Assembly (NCBI GenBank): GCA_902635045.1
Contig: CACPMT010000002.1
Span: forward strand, 175,993 to 239,992
DNA length: 64,000 bases
Reading direction: 5' to 3'
From: an uncultured SAR86 cluster bacterium
GTDB lineage: Bacteria; Pseudomonadota; Gammaproteobacteria; Magnimaribacterales; AG-339-G14
Part shown: in pieces, positions 15,250 to 25,861 of the stretch
How the letters are laid out: every line of letters starts with the position of its first letter
How positions within the stretch are numbered: the stretch's first letter is position 1
Program-made: the position numbers and the translations under genes
Notes under the pieces: model-generated
What the model saw: only the letters and a program-made list of their open reading frames with translations
What the model was told of the DNA's origin: nothing
The model's database searches: none

Positions 15250-15959
15250 AGACGTCCCATCAATTTTAAAAACAACTCGGCAATAGCAATTTCTTCTTTC
15301 TTAGTAACCTTTAGATTCATTCGACTTGAATTAATGGGTTTAATAGAACCTTTATAAAAACTATATACTGCGCTTACCTCATCATGGTATGTTTTTTCAT
15401 TATTTACCGCTTCACCTAAGGCTTTAAATACATCTTCTAGAATAAAAACTTGTGGCGTGGCTGACAGCCAAATCTTGTTTCGATCCAAAATTTTAGAAAT
15501 TTTTTCTTTGCTGCTTTGATTAATGCTTTCGTTAGGCTGATAAGCTAAAAAAGCACCCTGTCCGTCTTCTTTAATTTCTTCGTCTGCATACTCCATTAAA
15601 GTTTTTAAATCTTCTATTTGCAAACAAGGTCTAGCAGCATCATGAATTGCAACCAGACTGGATTTATCCTCTTGATCAATAAGAAGCTCCAAACCGGCCA
15701 AAACCGAGTTCATTCTGGTTGAACCCCCAAAACAAGAAATTATTTTTTCATGGTTTGAGATACTCAATGAAGGCCATAAATCGTCTTCTTCATTAGTTAC
15801 TACACATATTTTTTTACAATTTTCATCCTTAATAAAAGGATCAATTGCATGCTCGAGAATTGTTTTCTCTCCTATCTTAAGAAATTGTTTCGCCGTACTG
15901 AGCTGAGCCCTAGCTCCAACTCCTGCAGCGGGTATTAATGCCAAATAATCATCAATCAT
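15246..15959 (-). CDS. ispD: IspD, MEP cytidylyltransferase
   Basis: 237 residues. The nucleotidyltransferase start LIPAAGVGARAQLSTAKQFLKIG carries the Lys that contacts CTP. It is followed by VAIHDAARPCL (metal Asp) and the late KVTKKEEIAIAE segment. It makes CDP-ME in the non-mevalonate pathway, one step before IspE. It is separate from IspF rather than fused and overlaps it by 4 bases. It overlaps ftsB by 8 bases, the usual ftsB-ispD-ispF order. Confidence 0.97.
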   Translation of the reverse strand: MIDDYLALIPAAGVGARAQLSTAKQFLKIGEKTILEHAIDPFIKDENCKKICVVTNEEDDLWPSLSISNHEKIISCFGGSTRMNSVLAGLELLIDQEDKSSLVAIHDAARPCLQIEDLKTLMEYADEEIKEDGQGAFLAYQPNESINQSSKEKISKILDRNKIWLSATPQVFILEDVFKALGEAVNNEKTYHDEVSAVYSFYKGSIKPINSSRMNLKVTKKEEIAIAELFLKLMGRL

Positions 15960-16251
15960 TTTCTATTTCTATTATGATTTCCCCTTCTTTAATGAGACCC
16001 AACTCTTGTCTCGCGTAACCTTCCAAAGCATCTTCATCGTAAGTCAGACTTTCTAGTTCGCTTTCCAGATTTTTATTTTTCTCAATCTGTAAATTATTTT
16101 CTTTGGAAATAATTTCTTTTTTAGATTCTAGTTTCTTTATCTCATTAAAACTATACATCCCGAAAAAAATTTCATAAATATAATAAGTAAAAATTATGAT
16201 TAATAAGATTATTATTCCCAAGGGAAAGTTTTTAAATAAATTTCGAATCAT
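15952..16251 (-). CDS. ftsB: FtsB, divisome coiled-coil protein
   Basis: 99 residues. A short cytoplasmic tail is followed by one membrane helix (about 12-32), then a leucine/lysine heptad coiled coil to about residue 75 and the conserved end YDEDALEGYARQELGLIKEGE. This EExARxxLgmvkpgE-type block is diagnostic of FtsB/DivIC. FtsB pairs with FtsL and docks on the FtsQ beta domain to activate FtsWI. It lies between eno and ispD as in E. coli and overlaps both. Confidence 0.93.
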   Translation of the reverse strand: MIRNLFKNFPLGIIILLIIIFTYYIYEIFFGMYSFNEIKKLESKKEIISKENNLQIEKNKNLESELESLTYDEDALEGYARQELGLIKEGEIIIEIEND

Positions 16252-17534
16252 TTATTCAATTCATTTCTTCCCAAAAATTCAAAGTTTTCCCAGGAGTCAA
16301 TCATTAAAAGTCTATTATATTTGGAAGTTCTATCTGATCTAGATGGTGCTCCTGTTTTTATTTGTCCGGCTCCAGAGCCAACTGCTAAATCTGCTATAAA
16401 ACTATCTTCTGTTTCTCCTGATCTATGAGAAATTACAGTTTTATAATTATTTTCTTTAGCCAAATTTATTGTTTCTAAAGTCTCGGTTAGAGTTCCTATT
16501 TGATTAATTTTTATAAGAATTGAATTAGCTAGATTCTTTTGAATTCCTTCTTGAAATATATCTTTGTTGGTAACAAATAAATCATCTCCTACCAGTTGCG
16601 TTTCTTTTCCCATTTCTTTAGTAAGATTATTCCATCCTTGCCAGTCATTTTCATCTAAAGCGTCTTCAATAGAAGTAATTGGGTATGACTTTCTAAGCTC
16701 TTTGAGATAATTGATCAACTCATCACTTGAGAACTTTTTTTTGTCTGAAAATATGTAACTTTCATCATCGAAAATTTCTGTTGATGCACAATCCAAAGCA
16801 AAAGTAACCTCTTCTTCAACTTTATAACCTGAACTTAAAATAGCTTCTGAAATAAGGTTCAAAGCTTCTTCTGGTGAATTTATTTCTGGGGCAAACCCTC
16901 CTTCATCGCCAACGGCAGTTGAAAATCCTTTTTTGTCTAGGGTTTCTTTAAGAGAATTAAAAACTTCTACCCCACAAGTTAATCCTTTTTTGAATGAAGA
17001 AAACCCAACTGGTTGAATCATAAACTCTTGAAAATCCAATCCGTTGTTAGCATGTGCGCCGCCATTTAAGATATTCATCATTGGTAAAGGCATTTTCATT
17101 TGAACGTTAGTATTAAAACAATCATTAAACAAAGTATTAATATACGAATATAATTTTTTCTTTTTTGCTGCTGCTGCTGCTTTGCATGTGGCTAGAGAAA
17201 GGGCCAAAGTGATATTAGCTCCAACTTTGGCTTTATTTTCTGTGCCGTCAAGCTCAATAATCTTTCGATCAATTTCTAGTTGATTTTCAACTTCCATGCC
17301 GATAAATGCCGGAAAAAAGGATTTTTCAGCATCTGTTATTACACCTTGAACACCCTTGCCGTTAAAGCTACCTGCTTTATCTCTTTTTTCAACGGCCTCT
17401 TTGGATCCTGTTGAAGCACCAGAAGGAACAAAACCAAATTCTTCTATATCATTTTCCAGAGTAACTCTAGTTGCAACTGTAGGAGTGCCTCTGGAATCTA
17501 AAATTTCATAGGCATCAATTTTTTTTATTTTCAT
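16248..17534 (-). CDS. eno: enolase
   Basis: 428 residues, standard length. EILDSRGTPTVATRV opens the protein. GGAHANNGLDFQEFMIQPVG, VGDEGGFAPEINSPEEAL, SIEDALDENDWQGW and KINQIGTLTETLETI follow, and SHRSGETEDSFIADLAVG closes the active site. It interconverts 2-phosphoglycerate and phosphoenolpyruvate. It lies between kdsA and ftsB, overlapping ftsB by 4 bases, the common gammaproteobacterial layout. Confidence 0.99.
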   Translation of the reverse strand: MKIKKIDAYEILDSRGTPTVATRVTLENDIEEFGFVPSGASTGSKEAVEKRDKAGSFNGKGVQGVITDAEKSFFPAFIGMEVENQLEIDRKIIELDGTENKAKVGANITLALSLATCKAAAAAKKKKLYSYINTLFNDCFNTNVQMKMPLPMMNILNGGAHANNGLDFQEFMIQPVGFSSFKKGLTCGVEVFNSLKETLDKKGFSTAVGDEGGFAPEINSPEEALNLISEAILSSGYKVEEEVTFALDCASTEIFDDESYIFSDKKKFSSDELINYLKELRKSYPITSIEDALDENDWQGWNNLTKEMGKETQLVGDDLFVTNKDIFQEGIQKNLANSILIKINQIGTLTETLETINLAKENNYKTVISHRSGETEDSFIADLAVGSGAGQIKTGAPSRSDRTSKYNRLLMIDSWENFEFLGRNELNK

Positions 17535-17537
17535 TTT

Positions 17538-18356
17538 TTAAAAGCTTTTTATTAGATTATCAACTTCAGATACTTTTCTTAAAAAACCTTCGAACTCATC
17601 TAATTTTGTTGCTGACGGTCCGTCGCAAAGGGCTTGTTCAGGATTTGGATGGACTTCAATAAAAATTCCCGCTAGACCTATTGCGACACCTGATAATGCT
17701 AAATCAAGAGCTTGATTGCCTCTTCCTCCTGCCGAATCTCCTTGCGCACCAGGTAATTGCAGCGAATGTGTAACATCAAAAATAATTGGGCTATTAAGTT
17801 CCTTCATTTTTGACATTCCCAACATATCTACTACTAAATTGTTGTAACCAAACGAAGATCCTCTTTCACAAATCATTATTTTTTCATTACCAAAATTTTT
17901 ACATTTCAAGATTATATTTTCAATTTGTTCTGGAGATAGAAACTGACCCTTCTTAATATTAAGAGGTTTGTTTGTTTCGCAGGCAGCTTTAATTAAATCC
18001 GTTTGCCTGCATAAAAAAGCAGGAATCTGAATTACATCAACTACTTCTGCTACATCTTCAACTTGATTGATTTCATGAATATCAGTGATTAAATTAAAAC
18101 CTTCGGTTTTTAAGTTTTTTAAAATTTCCAAGCCTTTTTTAATTCCTGGGCCTCTATATGAATCAACCGACGATCTATTAGCTTTATCAAACGATGCTTT
18201 AAAAATAAGTGGGTTACCAATTTCGGAGGTAACTTTTTTTAAAGTATTAGCTACTTCAATTGCCTGTTCTTCAGTCTCCAAAACGTTTAGGCCAGCAATA
18301 ACAGCAAGCTTAGAAGAATTTGATACTTCAAAATTTGATAGCTCTATTTTATTCAT
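17538..18356 (-). CDS. kdsA: KdsA, KDO-8-phosphate synthase
   Basis: 272 residues. AVIAGLNVLETEE, FKASFDKANRSSVDSYRGPG, VDVIQIPAFLCRQTDLI, FDVTHSLQLPGAQGDSAGGRG and EVHPNPEQALCDGPSA are all family blocks. The Asn in GLNVLE is at the position where metal-dependent forms have Cys, so this looks like the metal-independent class. It condenses arabinose 5-phosphate with phosphoenolpyruvate to make KDO-8-P for LPS; KdsD at 51.6 kb supplies the pentose. It sits between pyrG and eno. Confidence 0.98.
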   Translation of the reverse strand: MNKIELSNFEVSNSSKLAVIAGLNVLETEEQAIEVANTLKKVTSEIGNPLIFKASFDKANRSSVDSYRGPGIKKGLEILKNLKTEGFNLITDIHEINQVEDVAEVVDVIQIPAFLCRQTDLIKAACETNKPLNIKKGQFLSPEQIENIILKCKNFGNEKIMICERGSSFGYNNLVVDMLGMSKMKELNSPIIFDVTHSLQLPGAQGDSAGGRGNQALDLALSGVAIGLAGIFIEVHPNPEQALCDGPSATKLDEFEGFLRKVSEVDNLIKSF

Positions 18357-18365
18357 TTTTTTAGT

Positions 18366-19982
<1,617 letters not shown>

Positions 19983-20017
19983 CTAAAAACCTAGTCAAGA
20001 TGGAATATCATCTTAAC
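19983..20017 (-). terminator. hairpin with short T-tract between the diiron gene and pyrG
   Basis: On the minus strand GTTAAGATG (20017-20009) pairs with CATCTTGAC (20002-19994), 9 bp with one G-U, across a 6-base loop. GTTTTTAG follows immediately before the pyrG ATG. It would end or attenuate transcription coming from the diiron protein gene. The T-tract is short, so efficiency is doubtful. Confidence 0.45.
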
Positions 20018-20043
20018 AAGAAGATAGCTTAGCTACAATTAAT

Positions 20044-21132
20044 TTAAGCTGTTTCTGAAAAATCTAATGGCTGTTCCAGAGAAACCCAATCAATATCTCC
20101 ATCAGTAGGCCAATTCTCATACTCCAAGACACCTAATTCATCATAAAGAGGTCTAACCTTATCTGTTAAAAGCCCTATTCTTGATAAATTTGGCACTACT
20201 CTTGTGAACAATAAATGTTGAAAATTATTGGCAACGTCAGCCTTTTGAGCAAAAGCTTGGGCGTCTTCTTTGTCCCAACCAAAATTCTCATAAACATCAG
20301 CGGACATTAATCTTCCTCTCATTACAAGGCAAGCTTCATAAGCAAACATTGCTCTCTCTTCAAGCTCTTCTTTAGATAAAGTCTTAATGAACTCTTCCAA
20401 ATAATTAACTCCAAAAGTAACATGACGAGCTTCATCTCTAATAATTAAATAAAGCATGTCTTTAAAAACAGGGTCATTTGTACCTTGTCTAGCTACATTA
20501 AATGCTGCCAGAGCAAGACCTTCGATAATTATTTGCATGCCAATAAATTTTAAGTCCCATCTAGGGTCAGTAAGAATTTTATCTAAAAGTGATTTCAATC
20601 CATTACCAATCGGGTACATTAATCTCTGTCTTGTTTGTATGTATTTATTAAAGGCTTCTACATGTCTAGCCTCATCAAAAGTTTGAGAAGCAGCATACAA
20701 TTTGGCATTGAAGGTTGGTGCACAGGAGACAAGTTGAGAAGCAACTAATAAGGCACCTTGTTCTCCATGTAAGAACTGACTTAAAGACCAAGAACCCCTA
20801 TGTTGTAGGAATTTAAATTTATCTTCGTTTGATAGTTCTTGGTAAGGCTTATATTCATCCCAGAATATAGGTTGAGGAGTGTCTCCTCTATCAGGCATAG
20901 GTTGGGACCAATCTATATCGGTATCTGCATTCCAATTAAGTTCTTTACCAAGCTCATAAAGCCTCTTAATTCTATTATCTTGAATTGTGTAGTCCCAGTT
21001 GTAAGCTCCTGTTAATGGAGTTTGAAAAATCTCTGCTACGTCTTCAACTTGTTGCTCAGAGAGTCCCAATTCGTTTTCCACTGGAAATTCTCTAATTTTT
21101 CTTGGTGTTTCTTTAACTTTAGTAATTTTCAT
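20044..21132 (-). CDS. ferritin-like diiron protein of unknown function
   Basis: 362 residues, soluble, no signal peptide. Two matching ligand sets are visible: E124 with D153-EARH (E154, H157), and E214 with D243-EARH (E244, H247). Each is spaced E-X29-ExxH, the four-helix diiron site of the R2/ferritin-like superfamily. The length and long N-terminal arm fit R2-like oxidases or AurF-type N-oxygenases better than ferritin. I do not recognise the specific family and do not assign a substrate. It stands alone between alr (50-base gap) and pyrG (61-base gap), with a possible terminator after it. The sequence is acidic and Trp-rich at both ends. Confidence 0.75.
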   Translation of the reverse strand: MKITKVKETPRKIREFPVENELGLSEQQVEDVAEIFQTPLTGAYNWDYTIQDNRIKRLYELGKELNWNADTDIDWSQPMPDRGDTPQPIFWDEYKPYQELSNEDKFKFLQHRGSWSLSQFLHGEQGALLVASQLVSCAPTFNAKLYAASQTFDEARHVEAFNKYIQTRQRLMYPIGNGLKSLLDKILTDPRWDLKFIGMQIIIEGLALAAFNVARQGTNDPVFKDMLYLIIRDEARHVTFGVNYLEEFIKTLSKEELEERAMFAYEACLVMRGRLMSADVYENFGWDKEDAQAFAQKADVANNFQHLLFTRVVPNLSRIGLLTDKVRPLYDELGVLEYENWPTDGDIDWVSLEQPLDFSETA

Positions 21133-21183
21133 ACAAAGATTTTATCTTTCCTTTAAAAAGAAATATATAAATTTTTATTTTTT

Positions 21184-22269
21184 TTATAAATATATTCGTT
21201 TTACTCGTGCGGATAACGAAGTCATTATTGAATAAGGAATATTTTTAGTTAATTTGGCAATTTTTTCTACTGGCAGATCCCTCCCCCATAAAACAACGTC
21301 TGCTTCATAATTTATATCTTTAAAATTTGAAAGATCTACTGCAGTTAAATCCATTGATACTTTACCAATAACCTTAGCCTTCTTTCCATTTACGAGAACA
21401 AAGCCATTATTACCCATCAGTGAAGGATACCCATCTGCATATCCAACAGGAAGTATGCCAATAATAGAATCTTTTTTTGCAGTCCATTTTCCATCGTAAC
21501 CAACTTTATCTCCTTTCTTAACTGTTTTAATTGAAATTAGCTTTGTTTTAAAAGTTAAAACATTTTCTAAACCAATTTTATTTCCTATCTCCTTTTGGTC
21601 GATCCCATATAAAGAAATGCCAGGCCTTACTATATCTTTGTGTGAACTTCTATAATTTAATAGACCTCCAGAATTACATAAACTTGATAGGGGATTAAAG
21701 CCCATCTTATTTAATTTTTTTTCAATTTTATTAAAACTATCAATCTGTTTTTTGGATTTAATCTTTGAAGATTTAGTTCCAGCTGCTGACGAAAAATGAC
21801 TCATTAAAACGATTTTTTTTGTTTTTACCTGAAGTTGCTTAAATGTATCAATAATTTCATCCTCCTTAAAACCTAATCTGTTCATTCCTGTGTCAATCTT
21901 TATCCAGACTTTAATTTCTTTAGGAAAATCATTAGTTCGTTCAATAAACCCAATTTGTCTTTTTGAATGAAACACTATATCTATTTTGTTTTTGATTAAT
22001 AGATCAAATTCCTTTTGATCATAAGGTCCTTCCATGCATAAAATGTTTTTGTTGGTTATTTTTCTTATCTCCAATGCTTCTTCGGTAGTGGCCACACATA
22101 GCCCGTCTACCAAGTTTTCTATTTCTTTGACAACTTTTTTATAACCATGTCCATATGCATTAGCCTTTACAACGGGATATATAAGTGAATCTCGAGATAG
22201 AGATTTAATTTTTTTTAGATTTTTTCTTATTGCAGTCAAATTAATTTCTGCAACTGTAGGCCTAGTCAC
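21184..22269 (-). CDS. alr: alanine racemase
   Basis: 361 residues. The PLP lysine is K35 in YPVVKANAYGHG, and the second active-site Tyr lies in KKGDKVGYDGKW. RPGISLYGID and GKVSMDLTAVDLS are also conserved, and a C-terminal beta domain is present. It supplies D-alanine for Ddl, which is encoded 2.7 kb away. It follows dnaB with a 2-base gap, the frequent dnaB-alr pair. Confidence 0.97.
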   Translation of the reverse strand: MTRPTVAEINLTAIRKNLKKIKSLSRDSLIYPVVKANAYGHGYKKVVKEIENLVDGLCVATTEEALEIRKITNKNILCMEGPYDQKEFDLLIKNKIDIVFHSKRQIGFIERTNDFPKEIKVWIKIDTGMNRLGFKEDEIIDTFKQLQVKTKKIVLMSHFSSAAGTKSSKIKSKKQIDSFNKIEKKLNKMGFNPLSSLCNSGGLLNYRSSHKDIVRPGISLYGIDQKEIGNKIGLENVLTFKTKLISIKTVKKGDKVGYDGKWTAKKDSIIGILPVGYADGYPSLMGNNGFVLVNGKKAKVIGKVSMDLTAVDLSNFKDINYEADVVLWGRDLPVEKIAKLTKNIPYSIMTSLSARVKRIYL

Positions 22270-22271
22270 GA

Positions 22272-23651
22272 TTACTCGTCCCAGTCATCATCAGGTCTTG
22301 TAAGAGCTGGGTCATCAAGAGCTAAATCTTCAAATTTTGCACATCGCGCAGCAAAATGAAGTTTCCTCTTTCCAGTTTCTCCATTTCTGTGCTTTGCAAC
22401 AATTATTTCAGCAAGCCCTGCGGTTTCTGGCGTTTTTTCATAAACTTCTGGTCTAAATGGAAAGAGAATTAAATCAGCATCCTGTTCTAAAGCTCCCGAA
22501 TCTCTCAAATCTGCCATTACAGGTCTTTTTGTTGTTCTTGATTCAGATGCTCTATTAAGCTGTGAAAGCGCAACGACTGGAACGTCTATTTCCTTTGCGA
22601 TAGCTTTAACTGATCGAGAAATATCTCCCATTTCTGTTACTCTATTGTCGTTACCTGTATCTGAACTCATCAACTGCAAATAATCTATTGCAATAAGAGC
22701 AAGGTCAGGATGTTCTCTTTTTGTCCTTCTAGCTCTGGACAAAATCTCCGAAGGAGTTAAACCTGAAGTATCATCAATAAATAATCTACTTTTATGCAAA
22801 ATTGATGCTGCTTCTTCAATTTTACGATGATCGTCTTCTGTCAAATCTTTGACTTGTTGTAATTTTTTTAAGTCCACTTTAGAAATAATTGAAAGAAGTC
22901 TATACATAATTGATCTATTAGACATTTCCATGCTAAAAAATAAAACTGGCAATCCATTTTGGATAAAGTTTGCTGCCATACTGAGTGCAAAAGCTGTTTT
23001 TCCCATACTTGGTCTGCCAGCAACTAGAATCAAGTCTCCTTCCTGAAGACCTAAAGTGATGTTGTCTAAGTCTCTAAACCCAGTACTAAACCCTACTAAA
23101 GGGGAATCAGATTTAGAAGTTTTTTCCATATTATCCCAAACAGGCTGTATCAAATCTGCAGCTAATTTGGGTCCATGTTTTCTGTCTAAAGAATCTCGTA
23201 ATTTAACTAATTTATTTTCCGCAGAACTAAATGCTGTTTCACTTTCTAATGAGTCAGTTTCACTTGCCAGCTTACTTATATCAGTCGCAGTAGAAATTAG
23301 TTTTCTTAAACTTGAAGTCTGTTTAATTATTTCAGCATAATTAGAAAAGTTTGCTACCCCTGGAGTTTCAACCGCTAATTTTTTGATATATTCTTTTTCG
23401 TCGAACCCTCTGACGGAAGAAACGTCAGGGTCCGATGTTAAAGACTCTATCAAAGTAACAGTATCTAATTTGATGCCGAGATTATGAAGTTTTTTAATTG
23501 CTTTGAATATTAGTCTGTGTTCAGTTAACGCAAAATCGTCTTCTTCTATTAAAACTGCAACAGAGTCCCATAATTCTGGGTCCAAAAGCACTCCACCTAA
23601 GACTGCTTTCTCTGCTTCAATTGATGTAGGTTGCTCAAATTCATTTCTCAT
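22272..23651 (-). CDS. dnaB: replicative DNA helicase DnaB
   Basis: 459 residues. An N-terminal helical domain (about 1-110) opens with PTSIEAEKAVLGGVLLD. A linker follows, then a RecA-like domain with Walker A in LVAGRPSMGKTAFALSMA, Walker B in LALIAIDYLQLM, and the arginine-finger region KHRNGETGKRKLHF. It unwinds DNA ahead of the replisome. No intein is present. It is the fourth gene of the rpsF-rpsR-rplI-dnaB-alr run, separated from rplI by 55 bases. Confidence 0.99.
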   Translation of the reverse strand: MRNEFEQPTSIEAEKAVLGGVLLDPELWDSVAVLIEEDDFALTEHRLIFKAIKKLHNLGIKLDTVTLIESLTSDPDVSSVRGFDEKEYIKKLAVETPGVANFSNYAEIIKQTSSLRKLISTATDISKLASETDSLESETAFSSAENKLVKLRDSLDRKHGPKLAADLIQPVWDNMEKTSKSDSPLVGFSTGFRDLDNITLGLQEGDLILVAGRPSMGKTAFALSMAANFIQNGLPVLFFSMEMSNRSIMYRLLSIISKVDLKKLQQVKDLTEDDHRKIEEAASILHKSRLFIDDTSGLTPSEILSRARRTKREHPDLALIAIDYLQLMSSDTGNDNRVTEMGDISRSVKAIAKEIDVPVVALSQLNRASESRTTKRPVMADLRDSGALEQDADLILFPFRPEVYEKTPETAGLAEIIVAKHRNGETGKRKLHFAARCAKFEDLALDDPALTRPDDDWDE

Positions 23652-23706
23652 AAGACAGCAAAGTATTCTCCCATTAGAAAGAGTTTAAAACAAATAAGAA
23701 TTTAAT

Positions 23707-24153
23707 TTATTCGGCTTTTATAGACAAATTTATTGAAGCTATAACTTCTGCATGAAGTTCAATATCAATTTTTGATTCACCAACTTCCTTTAGAGACCCA
23801 TCAGGTAATCTTATAGATTGTCTTTCTACCTCAAAGCCTTGAGCTTCAAGTCCTTCTGAAATTTCTTTGGTCCCAACAGAACCATACATTACTCCTTCTT
23901 CAGATACAGCAACTTTTAATTCCAAACTAAGATCATTTAATTTTTCATATATTTCTCTCGCAGATGTAATTTTTTGTTCTTCTGCTTTCATTAATTCTTC
24001 TTTTTCAGCTTCATAAACCTTGAGATTTTCTTCATTTGCTGGAATTGCTTTTCCTTGAGGAAGTAAAAAATTTCTACCATAACCTGACTTAACATCCACA
24101 AGGTCTCCAGGAGAACCAAGGCCTGTAATAGTTTCTTTCAAAATAATTTTCAT
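23707..24153 (-). CDS. rplI: 50S ribosomal protein L9
   Basis: 148 residues, same length as E. coli L9. The N-terminal rRNA-binding domain MKIILKETITGLGSPGDLVDVKSGYGRNFLLPQGKA is intact. It is joined by the long central helix to a C-terminal domain containing LSLELKVAVSEEGVMYGSVG. It lies 3 bases after rpsR in the conserved rpsF-rpsR-rplI set. Confidence 0.99.
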   Translation of the reverse strand: MKIILKETITGLGSPGDLVDVKSGYGRNFLLPQGKAIPANEENLKVYEAEKEELMKAEEQKITSAREIYEKLNDLSLELKVAVSEEGVMYGSVGTKEISEGLEAQGFEVERQSIRLPDGSLKEVGESKIDIELHAEVIASINLSIKAE

Positions 24154-24156
24154 AAT

Positions 24157-24429
24157 TTAACTGTTATGACTGTCTGTGTAAGGAAGTAAAGCTAAAAGTC
24201 TTGCTCTTTTTATGGCGGTTGTAAGTTGTCTTTGGTATTTTGCGCTTGTTCCTGTCATCCTTGCAGGAGAGATTTTTCCTGACTCGTTAATAAACTTGGA
24301 GAGTAAATCAACATCTTTGTAATCAATTTCTTCAACATTTGCTGCAGAAAATTGGCAAACTCTTTTCTTATTCAATAGATTATCAGAATTTTGATTTCTA
24401 GACTTTTTCTTATCAAATTTCCTTTTCAT
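24157..24429 (-). CDS. rpsR: 30S ribosomal protein S18
   Basis: 90 residues. [60 protein letters not shown] is the canonical S18 core in order, with a Lys/Asn-rich N-terminal extension of about 25 residues; parts are quoted here only as short landmarks: [31 protein letters not shown]. It binds S6 on the platform of the small subunit. It starts one base after the rpsF stop. Confidence 0.98.
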   Translation of the reverse strand: MKRKFDKKKSRNQNSDNLLNKKRVCQFSAANVEEIDYKDVDLLSKFINESGKISPARMTGTSAKYQRQLTTAIKRARLLALLPYTDSHNS

Positions 24430-24870
24430 TTATTTATCCTCCTGTTCATCAGAAAGTTCTGTATTTTCAATTATTTCTTCTGAATTAATTTCAGCTTTTC
24501 CATCCGTTTTAGCATTCTCACTTAAAGTTTTCTCAACATTAACTTGACTATTTTTTGTTTGAGACATTAGTGCTGAAGTTTCTGTTTCGGCCTTTCTCTT
24601 TTTAACTATGGATGATCTCAGGATAGTTTCATCAAATTTAAATAATGATTCAATTTCTTGTAAATCATTAGGTAAACATTCAAAATTTAATAAAAAATAA
24701 TGCCCTTTTGAACAATCGTCTATTTGATAAGCTAAATCCCTTAATCCAATATCTTCGGCTCTATGCAATGTTCCGCTAATAGAAGATATTTGTTCTTTAC
24801 ATTTATCAAAAAGTTTAGAATCTTTCGATAATTGAGGATTTACAATAAATATTAATTCGTAATGGTTCAT
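24430..24870 (-). CDS. rpsF: 30S ribosomal protein S6
   Basis: 146 residues. The S6 core runs from MNHYELIFIVNPQ to about residue 95 with HRAEDIGLRDLAYQIDDCSKGHYFLLNFE. After it comes an acidic, Ser/Glu-rich tail of about 45 residues, longer than usual; E. coli S6 also has a shorter Glu tail modified by RimK. An AAGGA ribosome site lies 8 bases before the ATG. It is the first gene of the ribosomal and dnaB run. Confidence 0.97.
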   Translation of the reverse strand: MNHYELIFIVNPQLSKDSKLFDKCKEQISSISGTLHRAEDIGLRDLAYQIDDCSKGHYFLLNFECLPNDLQEIESLFKFDETILRSSIVKKRKAETETSALMSQTKNSQVNVEKTLSENAKTDGKAEINSEEIIENTELSDEQEDK

Positions 24871-24952
24871 GTTCAGTCCTTTTGGTTAGTGCCTCTATGC
24901 TAAATGCAGTAGAAGCAAGGAAAGTTCGCGAAGTGTATTTTATAATAACTAG
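24871..24952 (-). other. rpsF leader region
   Basis: The 82 bases between the ddl stop and the rpsF ATG are the longest spacer for several kilobases. They contain the palindrome TTCGCGAA at 24925-24932, GC-rich for this genome, and a TATAAA-like stretch near 24940. This is where the promoter and any S6/S18 autoregulatory fold would lie. I cannot place a convincing -35/-10 pair or the known S6:S18 motif. Confidence 0.35.
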
Positions 24953-25861
24953 TTAAGCAATAGCTTTTTTTATGATTTTTTCCAAAATAGAAATAAAAGA
25001 CTCATTATCAAAATTTGCTGATTTAGGAACTAAACTCTTTTCAGTCATACCAGGAACAGTGTTTACTTCTAAGAAATAAAAATCTTTACCATCGTCTATT
25101 AAATCAATTCTTCCCCAACCTGAACAACCGATAGTTTCAAAACATTTAATCGCTTCTTTTTTTAAAAAAATCTCTCTCTTTTTTTCTAAGACAGCTTTTT
25201 TATAAATTGTATCTTTTTGATTATATTTTGCATCGAAATCATAATAATCAGAATTGGGAATTATTTCTAAAGGACTGTATGCATGATTATCTATAATTGA
25301 AACCGTTAACTCATTTCCTTCAACATATTCTTCGATTAATATATCTTCATCAAATTTTTTTGCTTCTTCTATTGCATTAATTAAACTTGCTAGTTTATTT
25401 TCAATTATTGAGATTCCATAACTAGAGCCCTCACTAGCAGGCTTGACTACCACTTTTTTTGATAGGTTTAGAATTTCTTCGAAGTTATTATTAAATTCGA
25501 CAAAATTTGGAGAGCAAATATTTGATCTCTGCCATATTCTCTTCGTTGAAATTTTATTCATTCCTAATTTTGAGGAAAGCGCGTTACTGCCTGTATAAGT
25601 TATATTAATTTTATCTAAAAAGGTTTGTAGAAACCCATCTTCTCCTCCTCTTCCGTGAACTAAAATAAAGGCCAAATCAACACCTTCGTATGTTTTTTCT
25701 TTGGTTGCAATTTCTTCAGAAACCAAATCAATAAGTTCAGCTTTATAGCCATTTTCTAATAAGCAATTGAGTACTGTTTTTCCACTGTTAATAGAAATTT
25801 CTCTTTCAGCAGACCAACCTCCATACAAAATTCCTATTTTTAATGATTTAAGATCTTTCAT
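24953..25861 (-). CDS. ddl: D-alanine--D-alanine ligase
   Basis: 302 residues, the DdlB size class. KIGILYGGWSAEREISINSGK opens the ATP-grasp fold. LVHGRGGEDGFLQTFLD, VVKPASEGSSYGISI and the metal-binding FLEVNTVPGMTEKSLVPKS follow. It makes the D-Ala-D-Ala used by MurF. It is the last gene of the division and wall cluster here, overlapping murC by 4 bases. In E. coli it would be followed by ftsQ-ftsA-ftsZ, which have moved upstream in this genome. Confidence 0.97.
   Translation of the reverse strand: MKDLKSLKIGILYGGWSAEREISINSGKTVLNCLLENGYKAELIDLVSEEIATKEKTYEGVDLAFILVHGRGGEDGFLQTFLDKINITYTGSNALSSKLGMNKISTKRIWQRSNICSPNFVEFNNNFEEILNLSKKVVVKPASEGSSYGISIIENKLASLINAIEEAKKFDEDILIEEYVEGNELTVSIIDNHAYSPLEIIPNSDYYDFDAKYNQKDTIYKKAVLEKKREIFLKKEAIKCFETIGCSGWGRIDLIDDGKDFYFLEVNTVPGMTEKSLVPKSANFDNESFISILEKIIKKAIA

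Noticed and set aside
24871-24952. A second tRNA or small RNA upstream of rpsF
   Set aside because: The GTTCGCGAA stretch recalls a T-arm, but no acceptor, D or anticodon arm can be built around it.
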